NCBI GenBank assembly: GCA_022036555.1 | Contig: CM039119.1 | Coordinates: 3,348,001 to 3,412,000, forward strand | Direction: 5' to 3' | DNA: 64,000 nt | From: Microstegium vimineum | Taxonomy: Eukaryota; Streptophyta; Magnoliopsida; Poales; Poaceae | In this document: positions 11,981 to 23,578 of the stretch, piece by piece | Numbering within the stretch: position 1 is the stretch's first letter | How the letters are laid out: every line of letters begins with the position of its first letter | Position numbers and translations under genes: made by a program | Notes under the pieces: model-generated | What the model was told of the DNA's origin: nothing | Database searches by the model: none | What the model saw: only the letters and a program-made list of their open reading frames with translations

Positions 11981-13056
11981 TTAGTTCTTCTTAGGTACCC
12001 ATACTTGTTTGGGTCCTCCAAAGTTAGTGACCAAGGATTTTGGCACCCAAATTGCCTTCTTATTTGGGCCAACAATGGGTGTGACAACATACTTAGCCAT
12101 TACACCATCTCTCCCTTTGGTAAGCATATAACATGAATCAAAATGAATAGAGGTGGATTTAGCAAACTTGGTTTGGCTCATGTTTAGTTTGCAATATTGG
12201 TCAACATGCCCCACTTGCTTGCAACTATTGCAATACCGACCATTGCTTCTCACAAAGCTAGGCTTTGGAGTCACAAAGGCGGCCTTGCCTTTCTTGGGCG
12301 TATAGCCCAATCCCTCTTTGTAGTGGGAAAATCTTTGGTTACCCAAGCACTTTAGCAAGCGGGCATCTCCACCATATGCCTTACCCAAAGCATGAGTGAG
12401 TTCATTAACATCATTTTTCAACTTTTCATTTTCACTCACTAGTGTAGCATCATCCTTTGAGCTCTCACTAGTGGATGTGCAAGTGGAAGTGCTAGTGTGG
12501 GTTTGGGGGTGACAATGATAGGAGTGAAAAATGATTCATCAAGAATATCACAAGTGACTCCAATATCACATGATGCAACTACCTTGTCCTTGTTTTGCTC
12601 AAGGAGGGAGGAATGAGCCTTTTCAAACTTGTAGTGAGTCCTCTCAAGCTTCTCATGAGCTTCCATTAGTCTCTCATGAGAGCCATTGAGCTCATCAAAG
12701 GATTGTTCAAGAGCCTTAAGTTTCTTGTTCAATTCTTTGCACTCCTTCCTCTTTGCCTCAAAGAAAGCATAAGTTTGCTTCATCATATCTACTAGTTCTT
12801 CCTTGGAGTACTCCTCATCATCATCACTACTATCATCATCACTATCACTATCATCATGAGATTGTACCTTAGATGGCTTAGCCATGAAGCATGATGGAGT
12901 GTCGAAGATGGATGGCTTGTTGTTGATAGCAATGCTTGCCAATGCCTTCTTCTTGGACTTCTTTTTCTCATCATCACTAGAATCATCATCGGAAGAATCA
13001 TCACTATCCCAAGTCACCATATAGGATTCACCCTTCTTCTTCTTGGTGAATGATAG
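11981..13056 (-). pseudogene. C-terminal gag: acidic coiled coil and second zinc knuckle
   Basis: Runs of Asp/Ser (DSDDSSDDDSSDDEKKK) are followed by a coiled-coil segment (EAKRKECKELNKKLKALEQ) and a CCHC knuckle, CNSCKQVGHVDQYC. This continues gag beyond the nested insertion. There is a frame change near 12439. Confidence 0.85.
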
Positions 13057-13061
13057 TTTCT
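13057..13061. repeat. Target-site duplication TTTCT, left copy
   Basis: TTTCT precedes TGTCACACCC. An identical copy follows GGGTGTTACA at 16071-16075. Confidence 0.85.
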
Positions 13062-16000
13062 TGTCACACCCAATTTTAAGGATAAAATTGAATATGAATA
13101 ACTCATGTGTGCCCAGAGATCAATCACACACATAAGCCGACAAATCTTTAAATAGTACCATCACTGAGTGCTTTTTACATAACGAATAATATTTAAATAA
13201 CATAACAGCGGAAATAAAGATAACTCTCGCGATGAAGCTCCACTTCACAGGGAACGTCGACTGGTTGACCACTAGCCTAGTACTCCTCACGGTAGCCTTC
13301 ATAGCCATCTGAAGGGGTTGAGAAAGCAAGAGTGAGCACTTACGTACTCAGCAAGAGTAACATAGGGTTATGAAGCTCAAAAGGTTGACACTGTCTGTAC
13401 TGCGGTTGCTTTTAACTTGGTCAAGTTTTACCAACACTTAGCTTTAATTATGCATAACCCAGTTGATAACCACATGATAAGAGTAGAATAAACCATCTTA
13501 ATAATTAAACAACATGATCATCTACACTGTGAGTTTTCCAGGCCGCTCATGACCGTGAGCACGGCTATCATGATAGTTTTACACTCTGCAGAGGTTATAC
13601 ACTTTACCCACAAGCCATGTTACCCTGATGCCCGGGATAGCTAGTCCCATAACACTGCCGAGGTGAGTGGGCAGGGAACATTATGAAGCCTTTCAAAAGC
13701 TCGTTCTAGCATGTAGCGGACCCTACGAACCCAATGCAAAGGGGAATATGGGACACCCCGATGATACCACCCGCAGCGGTCCCCACACAAGCTATACCCC
13801 ATAACCAGCTTGGCAAAGATGCCTTTCATGAACCACAAGCATGCTAGTCTAAACTTTATACTTAACTAAAGCCAGAGCCATATAGCACTCGTGGTTGTAT
13901 TAGAAATCCCAGCTTTTGCCCTACAGTGGGGGTCCTATTCCATGTTGCTACAAAAGCCAGTTTTATCTCATTGTTGCATATATCATTAATCAAGATTCAT
14001 CTCAAGATCCATTATTGTAAAGCATAGAAAAGCTACCCATATGCATATAAACCCATGGTGACAAGGTAAAGGATAACAAAGCTATGGTATAGATCTAATA
14101 GGAATCAAATTAGACACATGCAATAATGACTAGATTGAATTATGGTGAATAGGTAACAAGGATGATCCCATGTTAAACTTGCCTCGATTCCAAAGCTCTT
14201 GGCGATCCTGATCTGCTGCAAAGAACTCTTGGTCAACGAAGATCTCACCGGCTGTACTCGATAAACATCACCACGCAATCATCCAAACAATCATACACGA
14301 AGCAAACAAGATATGATCAGAACATTACACCATAAACAATAAAAAGACTTTGAAAAGGTTATAAAACAGATCTATACTTTACTACGATCACAAAGACACG
14401 AGAACCACACTAATCGGATCTAAAACGAAGAAGTTAGAGATTAAACGGGATTTTGAAAGGAGCTAGGTTTAGCAAAAGCAAAGAAATTTTCTTTGACTTT
14501 CAAAAGTACTTAACAAAGGTGAAACCTATACTACTGGATAGAGCATGAAAATACGGATCTAACGCAACTCGAGCGGGTCGATTTGGATTTGAAACGAAGA
14601 AAATATAAGCATTTGAAGTATAGAGGTAAAAGGGGAAATTAGGGTTTTATTTGATTTTCGAATAAAACAGATTCAGAAAAGGAATACGTTTTCCCGAGGG
14701 GAAAACACACTGCTGGAAACCGCCTTCGGGACTGCGGGTTGAGGGGTGAAAAGCCCGAGGGCTCTTTACCAAAAAGGCCAGCGAAGGGGTATGGGGCATC
14801 CAGAGCCGTAGGATTAGAGATCGATGGATCTGATTAGATCCAGGGGATGTGAGAGAGGGAGGTCGGTGGCGCGGCGACCGGAGCTGGCGGCGCGCGGCGG
14901 TTCCATTGCCGGCCGAACTCAGAGCTCGTCGGCGTATGGGGATCAGGGGCTCTGGTGCCTCGTTTCCAAAACCGAGGGCACCGTAAGGTCGAGGACGACG
15001 CCGCGAACTCGTCTAGAGCCACGGCGGGACTCGGAGAAGGACGGAGAACACCGCCGACATAGCACGGTAGCGGCGGACGGTCTGTGCGCGGCGGTTAGGA
15101 CTCGGGTGCCCTAATTCGACCGGGAAACTGCTCGGGAGCACAAGGGGACCACGGCGAAGCTATCGGTGGCCTCTGCGGGGCTTGATTGGGACAGAGGAGG
15201 GTCGTTGGCGGTACACCGCGGCGGCGGAACCTCAGTGCACGGCGGCGAGACAAAACAGGGCGCAAGGGAGGGAGAGAAGGGGAGATGGCGTGTCCGGTAC
15301 TCACGCGAACGTGTTGCGGTGCTTGGCGAAGGGTATGGAGCAGCCGGCAGCGCAGAACGGACTCGCGACGGCGGAGCAGAGCGGATCGCGGGGGCGCTGC
15401 GGCTGGCGGTTGCGAGGCGATGCGAGAACTCGAGGATCGATGGGGTTCGGCGCAGGGGTTCGCCGCTATTTAAAGGAGGTTGGGGAGGAGTCCGGAGCGG
15501 GGACGAACGTGGGGAAACCGCGTCGGCGGTTCGCGGCGCGTCGCGGCGCGGCGAGGCGTATCCGCCTCGGACTCGAACAGAGGAGGGAGAAGGGAGATCT
15601 GACAAGCGGGCCGCTTTGTCAGTGAGACGGAGAGAGAGGGGAGCGGCGCCGACAGGCGGGCCAGAGCTGGCAGTGAGAGGGGAGAGGAGGAGAGGCGCGG
15701 CCTCGCGCGGGCCTGCGGAGCTGGGCCGGCCCACTGCGCAAGAGGAGGGAGGGGGAAAGAGCAGGCCGTGGAAACTAGGCCACTGGGCCAGAAGAAAGGA
15801 GGGGTGAGGTTTTCTTTTTCATTTTATTTTCAGAATTGATTTTGCAATTTGATTTTCCAAATAAACTTTGAAATTCTCTTTCCAAAGTTTTGCAAAGCCA
15901 CACAACCAAAGAATGCAAAAGCATGCAATGCACAACCATGTGAAACCCTAACATGAGATTTAATTTTAGTTTTATATATTTAATTCTATGCATCACAAAA

Positions 16001-16070
16001 AGATTTGAAATTAAACCAAATTAAACTCAAATTCAAATCTATTTTCTAATTCAAATTTTAGGGTGTTACA
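13062..16070 (-). mobile_element. Probable Ty3-gypsy solo LTR (Tekay/Del-like) nested in copia gag
   Basis: A 3009-bp unit begins TGTCACACCC and ends GGGTGTTACA on plus, so it is bounded by TG...CA, and is flanked by a perfect 5-bp duplication (TTTCT). In minus orientation it starts TGTAACACCC, then has GC-rich sequence, a TATA-like CCTTTAAATAGC at about 15467-15478 and an end TTAAAATTGGGTGTGACA. These are features I associate with long LTRs of Tekay/Del-type gypsy elements. There is no internal gag/pol, primer-binding site or second LTR, so recombination to a solo LTR is the simplest reading. Long GC-rich frames at 14.8-15.8 kb are compositional, not genes. Confidence 0.8.
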
Positions 16071-16075
16071 TTTCT
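16071..16075. repeat. Target-site duplication TTTCT, right copy
   Basis: Pairs with 13057-13061 around the nested solo LTR. Confidence 0.85.
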
Positions 16076-17025
16076 TCTCCTTCTTGTCATGTTTGCTCTT
16101 CTTCTTTTCATCATCATCACTATGATTCGGACAATCCGCAATCATGTGATCGGTGTTCTTGCACTTGTAGCATTTTCTCACATACTCTTTGCTCTTCATG
16201 TTATTTTTTCACTTTCTAGCACCATAGCCTTTCTTCTTCATGAACTTGCCAAACTTCCGCAAAAAGAGGGCCATCATCTCATCATCAATATCACTAGCCT
16301 CTTCATCATCACTTGATTCTTGCTTCTTTGCTTTGCCCTTGTTCTTGGATGATGATGCCTTGAATGTTAAGCTCTTATTTTCCTTCTTTTCTTCCTTGAC
16401 CTCTTCTTCTTCACTTTCTTCATTATATTGCTCTTTGGTCATGATTTCTCCAAGCACTTCATTTAGAGTGATCTTGTCCAAACCATCTCTCCTAATAATT
16501 TGCCTTAAAGTATTTCTTGGGCAAACAATCAAGAAAGCGGTTTGAGAAGTCTTCATCCTTGACCTTCTCACCCAAGCTCTTGAGATCGTTGATGATTACT
16601 TGGAGCCTATGGAACATCTCCGGAATAGACTCATCATCCTTCATCTTGAAGTGAGATAGCTTGTCCTTGAGCATGTACAACTTGGCATTCTTCACGGTGG
16701 CGGTGCCCTCATATGTATTCTCAAGTCTCTTCCACACTTCACTTGCCTTCTCAAGATCTTTGATTTGCTCAAACACTTTGGAGTCAATGCCATTGTAGAT
16801 CACATTGAGTGTCATGGTGTTGCATTGCCGGTTCTCTTGCTCTCTAGGTGTGGGAGCGGCTTCATCGAGAATGACAAAGTCATGTTCGGTCACACTCCAC
16901 ACCTTCTCATGTATTGATCCTAGATGCATCTTCCTCTTCCTCTTCCAATAATCAAAGGATGTGTCATCAAACATTGGTGGTTTGCTTCCAACATGGTTGA
17001 ATTGTACTTGAGCCATCACTAACAC
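16076..17025 (-). pseudogene. N-terminal gag of the Sirevirus, with first zinc knuckle
   Basis: The likely start is MAQVQFNHVG (Met at 17016). It is followed by a UBN2-type copia gag domain (FDYWKRKRKMHLGSI, VFEQIKDLEKASEVWKRL, MLKDKLSHFKMKDDESI) and a CCHC knuckle CYKCKNTDHMIADC near 16160. Frame changes near 16500-16570 and 16200 show decay. The coding continuity resumes across the nested insertion at 13056. Confidence 0.9.
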
Positions 17026-17062
17026 CGAAGGTTGTTAAGCCTTGATAATAGCGGTGACCACA

Positions 17063-17074
17063 GCTCTGATACCA
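17063..17074 (-). other. Primer-binding site (initiator Met tRNA)
   Basis: TGGTATCAGAGC on the minus strand, two bases inside the 5' LTR end. This is the standard plant copia site complementary to tRNA-iMet. Confidence 0.95.
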
Positions 17075-17076
17075 CT

Positions 17077-18920
17077 TGAAAGGTCCTAGATGGTTAGAGG
17101 GGGGTGAATAGCCTAATAAAAATTCTACAAATCACTAGAGCAAAAGGTTAGAATAACACTTAAGCGAAGCTTTTGCTCTAGCTCTACTTAGGGATGCAAA
17201 GCCACCTATCCAAGCAATTCTAGTTAACTAAGTGCCTACACACAATAGCAAGAACCTAAGGCACTTAGCTCAAGTAAACTAAAACACTAACAAGAGAACT
17301 AACTAGCAAGCTAACTAAACAAGATATGAAGAAAGTAAATGCAAGAGATAGGGATGATTGTTATACCGGAGCCTTGTGATGTATGGATGTCAATATGAAG
17401 ACCAATCACAGTAAGATCACCAAGAGTAGCCGGGAGACAAGATGGACACAATGATTTTTCTCCCGAGGTTCACTTAGTTACCACCAAGCTAGTCCCCGTT
17501 GTGTTGACTACTCAAGTGGTGATTCGGTGGCTAATAGGCAATCACAAGCCTAGCCCACTACCCGGGCGCCACAAGAATCCACCCAAATGAGAGTAACTCA
17601 ATGACACGAGCAATCCACTAGAGTTACCCTTTGGCGCTCCGCCGAGGTGGGTACAAGCCCTCTCACAAGTCGATGAAGCCGGCCACGAACAATCACCAAC
17701 ACGTGTCGAAGCTTCTCCACAATCGCCAAGCCGTCTAGGTGTTGGCAAACACCAAGAATAACAAGAAATCCCGCGGCGATGACGATGACCAAGTGCCACT
17801 AAGATGCAATGCAATGATCAAGCACTTGCTTCACTCAAACTCTCAAAAATTAGCAACACAAGCAAAGAGAGATGAGTTTGGGGGCTTCTCAAGCAAGCAC
17901 TAAGAGTGAAATGAATGGGAGGTGCAAGAGTTGCTGCTTGAGCCGGCCAAAAACACTTATATAGCCCTCCATCAAAAACTAGCTGTTTTACCCCTTCTTT
18001 GCCACTGTCTATGTGCCTCCGGACGCACATTGCATGGGGGGTCCGGACTAAAACGCATGCGTCCGGACCCTCCTCCACTTTGAATCCATCCGTTGGCGCC
18101 CTTTCTGGTGTCGACGTGTCGCCTCCGGACGCAGACAACAGTAGCGTCCGGACTCGCTTTCTTCTGCGTCTGGATCCAACTCAGAGAGCATCCAGAGAGC
18201 GCATTTGCTCCGGACGCGCGTCCGGTGTCCTGCGTCCGGACCATACTCAGCATCCGGCCACTACGCAGAGAGCAACCAGAGAGCTCCAAAGCTCCAGACT
18301 CGCGACTGGAGTCTTACGTCCGGACCTTCATCCGCGTCCGGGGGTCTTGTGTGCTGCCAGCCGAGGCTGGGGTATGCTACCGGACGCATCTGCGTTTGTC
18401 CGGACTCAGCTACCCCAGCGTCCGGACCTTACGTCCGGACCCCTTTTTCTTGTCCAAACAGATTGCTTCTTCTTCTCCAAGTCTTCAAGTGCCAACGCCA
18501 TGTCTTCCACATATTTGTTCCCTGTGTTAGCCTTTGCAAAGATATTTTCTTGGATTTGTTTCGTGTTTGTGTCACTTAGGTTCATTTTATATGTATGCAA
18601 TGCAAACCTAGTGGCACAAGATAACCGCAATCGAAACGAGTTTTTCCTTATTGATAGTACGACTATCTATCCTAAATGTGATCACACTCTCTATAGTGTC
18701 TTGATCACTAAACCAAAAATGACCCTACGATATACCTTTGCCTTGAGCCCATTTTTGTTTTTCTCTTTCTTCTTTTCCTTAGTCATGGAGCACTTGATCT
18801 ATCATGATCCTTCATCTAGCTCCACTTGTCAATTTGGTTCACCCTATCTTGATCATTCACTTAACAATAGGGTTAGTCCATATGTGTCATCAATTAACCA
18901 AAACCAAACTTGGGCTTTCA
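17077..18920 (-). repeat. 5' LTR of the Sirevirus (1844 bp)
   Basis: In element orientation it runs from TGAAAGCCCAAG at 18920 to CCTTTCA at 17077. It carries a CTATATAAG TATA box at 17956-17964 and the TCCGGA palindrome cluster at 18014-18443. The 3' LTR is its near-identical partner. Long frames here (for example 17999-19048) are non-coding LTR sequence. Confidence 0.94.
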
Positions 18921-19085
18921 TAGGTTTAAAAGATTCGTCTCGTAAATTACAGATAAACTGTGCAATTAGTTATATTTTTTACCTATATTTAATACTACAT
19001 TCATGCGTTCAAAGATTTGATGTGATGGGAAATCTTATAAAGTTTTGAAATTTTAAAAGATTTCATCTCAGGTTTTAATTTTGCA
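18921..19085 (+). mobile_element. MITE 3'-half, right flank of the copia element
   Basis: TAGGTTTAAAAGATTCGTC, CTGTGCAATTAGTTATAT and CAAAGATTTGATGTGATGG are signature pieces of the second half of the grass MITE whose first half appears at 5960. The terminal inverted repeat is not clean, so the far boundary is approximate. Confidence 0.55.
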
Positions 19086-21150
19086 AATTCAATCATTATT
19101 GAGAACATTATTTTTCCCGTTAGAAAAGTATCTGCACTACCTATTAGTTTTGGAGAATTCTAATATTCGATCCAGATTATAAAGCAACAGAGGATGTACT
19201 AGTATATCCCCTGTTATCTTTGCCCCTTTTTAAAGCCTGTATGTATGTACCCCCAAAGATCCTACTCCAACAGCAGCTTAGTTTTACAAAAGCCTCCCTG
19301 TAGAACTGGGAACCCAAAAAAGATAGATTCCACAGCATGATACGAATTTGGTAGATCCTACACAGTACACATACAATAAGAGATGAGCCAACCAACCATT
19401 AGAGACAAAACCCATGTTTTGTCCTAAGAATGTTTAAACCTTCTTGCATTGAGGCATACAAACCTAAAAGAATGGAAGGGTTGGCCTCAAAAGTGGAGAA
19501 AGTGGGGATAAAGGGGAGGGCTGTGGCTGTACCCCCAGAAAAACAAACCTTGCTCTGTTTGGGTGCTTCCTCTTGTATTAGGCTGAAAACCACTAGCATG
19601 TCCCTCTAGTCTATCTTGTTTTTCTTCTCAAAAGGAAGCCCCAATGCAACCAAGTGTCACTTGTCCTCTGCATTAAGGGAGCTTCCGGCTTGTCACAGGA
19701 ATAATCCTTGTTGTGGGCTGTTGCCTCTGTATGTCTCATTTATTTGGTCCATAAGCTGTGGGGCTCTTTGCATTTGAGGCATGCATCATGGGCATGGAAA
19801 AAAGTGAGGAAGCAACACAGAAGAAGGCAACAAAAAGTGCTAAGCCAGGTCTAGATAAATTTTGCTCCGTTCTAGTTGTTGCTTGGCTTGAGCCTGGCCT
19901 GAACATATAAAAGTTGGTTTAAGTTTAACCCACAAGTCAAAGATGGGTCTCCTTAACTAATCACCTCAATCCATCAGTTGTAGTCTATTCATCTTCATCA
20001 CAAAGTAGATACAGTAATCTATTAATCCATGAATCACAGATTAGAACTCACATGATCTGAATTGTCTCTCATCTCTTATTTTTTCAAGAGAAACTACATG
20101 GCTAACACACTCCACTAGTATTTTCCAAATTGAAAATAATGCAAGAAACACTAAAATAAACCAGGTAGGACCGGATCGACAGAATGAGCCCAAAAAGTCC
20201 AGTTAGGTTTCACGTTGCCGGTTATGTCTATCTTCAGCAACGCAGTGTCCTTTAATTGCTCTAATGATCATAAGATGACGCGAAAATTAATATTTAATAG
20301 TCTGGCCAACATCAACAGCCACAGCAAGATAACAAGATTGACAGACAGCAAGACAGCAGGACATGCTCGCAGTCTGATGAGGCTTGGAATCTGGGCGATT
20401 TATAAAATCACCAACACTGCAAATCTCACATGGATCTTCTCAGCTCTGAGCCTCTGAGCTATGTAAATACAGTATGTTTCTTATCTGAACAGGAAGAAAT
20501 TTACTACGAATCGGATAATTGTTAAAGCTCTTGGTCAGATGATCTAACCCTTATTTTTCTTTTCATCAGGAGATCGACTGATGTAAAATATTAACTTGAT
20601 TTCAGTGACCAACATGAGAACACACTTGACCTGACATGCATCTAAGACTAAAGTTTGAGGCAGTTTTGTTATTCTGAACAGGAGTGGAAGACCAACTATG
20701 GTGCAGTAACATTTAATGTCCAAGAACCGATATGCATCCTATTCCTATCTAAAAATGTGCCAAGTCCAAGTGTGCAATGTTTAGTCTCTCCAAGGTCTCC
20801 TCCTAGGTTCTTACGCCCTTTTATTCTTGTTTGCTGCAAGGTCAAAACACTAGAGAATCCAATGTCTTCTACCGAAGCAAGTTGGTAGCAGGAGTAACCT
20901 CTAGCTAGGTATACTTCTTTTGAATCTCTTTTTTTGAACAAAAGTTATTTTTAAATCTTCGGTCCACAAGTGAAAAAGGGGATACCTTTTGTCCACTTTG
21001 CAGTGGCAGTTGTTGCGGATGGGTGCAATAACAAGAGGAAATAATGTATCCCACGTTCCCACCAATGGGAAATTCTTTTACTTAAGAAAAGATTGGACTT
21101 ATATTATTTCCGTCCACTTAAAATTCTTCTCCTTTTTAATACAATAATAT
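19086..21150. other. Intergenic region, no gene recognised
   Basis: Moderately AT-rich unique-looking sequence with short reading frames only. I see no exon with flanking splice sites, no RNA gene and no clear transposon terminus. Confidence 0.55.
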
Positions 21151-21316
21151 AACCGTATAAACGGCAGCTCTCTTATGGCTCTATTCACTTGAACTACTTC
21201 CAGCTTGTTTCGTCTGACTGATTTCGACTGATTGAATAGTGTTATGTGAGAAAGAATAAGTTGAAACAAGCTGGAAATAGTTCAAGCGAATAGAGCCTAA
21301 GAGAATTGCCGTAAAA
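21150..21316. mobile_element. Long-hairpin MITE
   Basis: Near-perfect terminal inverted repeats. The left arm holds CTCTATTCACTTGAACTA and CCAGCTTGTTTC; the right arm holds GAAACAAGCTGG and TAGTTCAAGCGAATAGAG. Pairing extends outward (CGGCAGCTCTCTTA against TAAGAGAATTGCCG). Partial relatives occur near 35655-35725 and 45430-45475. Confidence 0.75.
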
Positions 21317-21491
21317 TTACTTTATCTAGGTTGACCTTGAATGGGACTAAATATTTTGCTTTGATGATAGCATATCTAGTTTCATACATCATCGACCAGT
21401 CCGCTTACGCAGATCAAATTGCATGAAAATATAGGTGCAGTGTGTGTGGTCAGCATCCATAAATAGTTTATAAATTTTGGTCTCGGCAATA

Positions 21492-21582
21492 CTCCCTCCG
21501 TCCCTTTATATCTATCGTCCAGGAAACGTGTCTGTGAGGGAAACACGGTTTTATAGAGATAGACATTAAGGGACAGAGGGAG
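21492..21582. mobile_element. Stowaway MITE, 91 bp, TA duplication
   Basis: Starts CTCCCTCCGTCCCTTTATAT and ends TTAAGGGACAGAGGGAG, flanked by TA on both sides. The arms fold with an internal ACCGTGTTT-type loop. A second partial Stowaway start (ACTCTCTTTGTCCTATAATA) follows at 21590. Confidence 0.9.
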
Positions 21583-21663
21583 TAGATAATACTCTCTTTG
21601 TCCTATAATATAATGATGTACATAAGCATTAAAAAGTTATTCCCAAACACAAGGTAATTTATT

Positions 21664-22004
21664 GGTCCTGTTTGGATCTAAGGGGTAGAACTAGTTTGAG
21701 CTTAACTAGCCCAAAAATATCTAAACATGAGGCTAGATTAGGCTAGTTGCAACTAGTCCACTCAAAAAAATTATCCCCACCAAGAGGTGATTATTTGAGC
21801 TAGTTTTATTGGGGACCACTAAAATATCTTTTTTTTGGCTGGTTCTCATGTGATCCAATAAAATCTCCACCAAGAAAAGTACCTTTATTGTCAATCTAAC
21901 CCTTGTATTCAAACATGTCTTAGACTAGAGCTAGTTCAAGGCTAGTTTTAGGTTAGAAACTAACTCTAAGCTTTAGGCCATCTAGAGTATCCAAACAGGG
22001 CTAT
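21664..22004. mobile_element. MITE with GGTCCTGTTTGGAT termini
   Basis: Left end GGTCCTGTTTGGATC and right end GTATCCAAACAGGGCT are inverted repeats. Internal CTAG-containing arms (GAACTAGTTTGAGC against GCTAGTTCAAGGC) also pair. I could not define the target duplication. Confidence 0.65.
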
Positions 22005-22092
22005 GGTGAACATTTACTCGATCAAGCAAACCCCTTCAACCACGCAAATGACAATACATATAAATGCAAGAATTATATTGATATAGTAGTAA

Positions 22093-22096
<4 letters not shown>

Positions 22097-22132
<36 letters not shown>

Positions 22133-22133
22133 T
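22097..22133. repeat. (TATATG)n microsatellite
   Basis: Six or so tandem TATATG units. Confidence 0.9.
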
Positions 22134-23171
22134 TCGTGTTCTCTTTTCATTTAACTTAAAGTATTTAAGATATATTAAGCATGCAAGTTTGATTAAAATT
22201 GTTTAGAAAATTATAAAAAAAAATTATGAAATCAAATAATTAACTATGAAAATATAACTGATGAAGAATGTCATAATACTTAGTCGGTATCATAAATATT
22301 ATTATATTATCGTATAGGCTTGATTAAACTTGAGATGTTTTGATTTTTAAAGATTTTTAAAATAATTTATAATTTAGGATGAAGAAAGTATATATTTATA
22401 TAGGCGCATCGAGTACAAAGAAGAAGGAGAAACCTTGAAAGCATGCATCTAGCTGGATTATTACAAATACAACAACTAGATAGTAGATAAGTCTAATCCA
22501 AATGAGGTAAAACAAAACATATTTCACTGGAACTCGTGCGGCATGCATGCAATAGTAAAAGCACAAAAGGTCAATGATACGTGCGCCCTGGACCTTTGGT
22601 TCTTTTTGGGGGTGCACAAACACACACATACATACAGAGACACATCAAAGAACTCGAAGGGTGAAAAAAACTCGAGACGAAAAAGGTCATGTAACAAAAG
22701 CCAAACAAAAGGGCCAGGATCACCAGGCTAACAAAAGGGCGCCAAACAAAAGGGCTTCAGCTTACCACACACGGGCTGTGCAGGGCACCAGAAAAGAAGA
22801 TTTTGAGAAACAAAGGTGAAAAGGCGAAGCAATGCGAGGAAAAAAGGCCGGGTTTTGCAATCATCTTTTCACCAAAAGATGAGACACGCAACAATAATAG
22901 ATGGGCATTTTTCGTTGGTCGGTTTATAATTTATTAGCACGAATAAAATATGCATGTGTTAATACAATGCAAATATTATATGTATATATGTCAGAGTGGT
23001 TATGAACTTATTATCTGGAATTGTTTTAGGAGCTCAGAAGTGTGAATGCTGATTTTTCACCTTGACAACCATGGACCCTCTATGTTTCATTCAAGGGCTC
23101 CACATGTCATTGTGATACCAATGACATATCTTCAACTTTGCAAAATTATAATGACAATCTTTAAATTTTTA

Positions 23172-23578
23172 TTTGGGTACGTTTGGTAGAGCTCTAGTCC
23201 AAACAACTACAACAGTGGCTTGGCTCCAATCTCTTCTTAGAAAAATACTTGGTAAAACAATTTCTCATAGTTGTTGAAAATGATGAGATGTCTATAATAT
23301 CTTTTTTTTTCCTTTTCTTTATGTTTCATCCAATTCTTATTTCTTTCTCCACTTTATCTGTCCCAGCATACGCCCCTCCCTATGCTGACTTGCCCATTCT
23401 CGCACACTCGTGTAAATTGGGCCATGGCCGCACACTAGGCCCATGACTCCATGAGAGAGGGGGAATGGGGACCAAGCTCCTTTTTTTAGCTCTTTGTGAT
23501 TTGTGGAGCTTCTTTGAAGTTATTTTAGGTTTGAACGTTTAGTAAAGTTATTAGTGTAGAAGCTTTACCAAATGAAGC
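23172..23578. mobile_element. MITE with GTTTGGTAGAGCT termini
   Basis: Left GTACGTTTGGTAGAGCTCTA and right TAGAAGCTTTACCAAATGAAGCC are imperfect inverted repeats about 400 bp apart, resembling hAT-derived grass MITEs. The interior is AT-rich with a T run. Confidence 0.6.

Larger units (their letters stand above)
6088..18920 (-). mobile_element. Ty1-copia Sirevirus-like LTR retrotransposon (Opie/Ji/SIRE type), degenerate
   Basis: In element orientation (minus strand) the order is 5' LTR 18920-17077, tRNA-iMet primer-binding site 17074-17063, gag 17025 to about 11981, protease/integrase 11938-10733, reverse transcriptase about 10190-9257, RNase H 9256-8840, purine-rich tract about 7856-7842 and 3' LTR 7841-6088. 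The order PR-INT-RT-RH is diagnostic of Ty1-copia. The protein motifs and the long acidic, coiled-coil gag fit the SIRE/Opie/Ji clade. Several in-frame stops and frameshifts break pol, so the copy is not expected to be autonomous. The 3' LTR lacks about the last 90 bp present in the 5' LTR. Gag is interrupted by the insertion at 13062-16070. Confidence 0.93.

Noticed and set aside
14824..15807. Long overlapping GC-rich reading frames on both strands
   Set aside because: They lie inside the TTTCT-flanked solo LTR, overlap in several frames, and lack domain-like segments. High GC alone explains the open frames.
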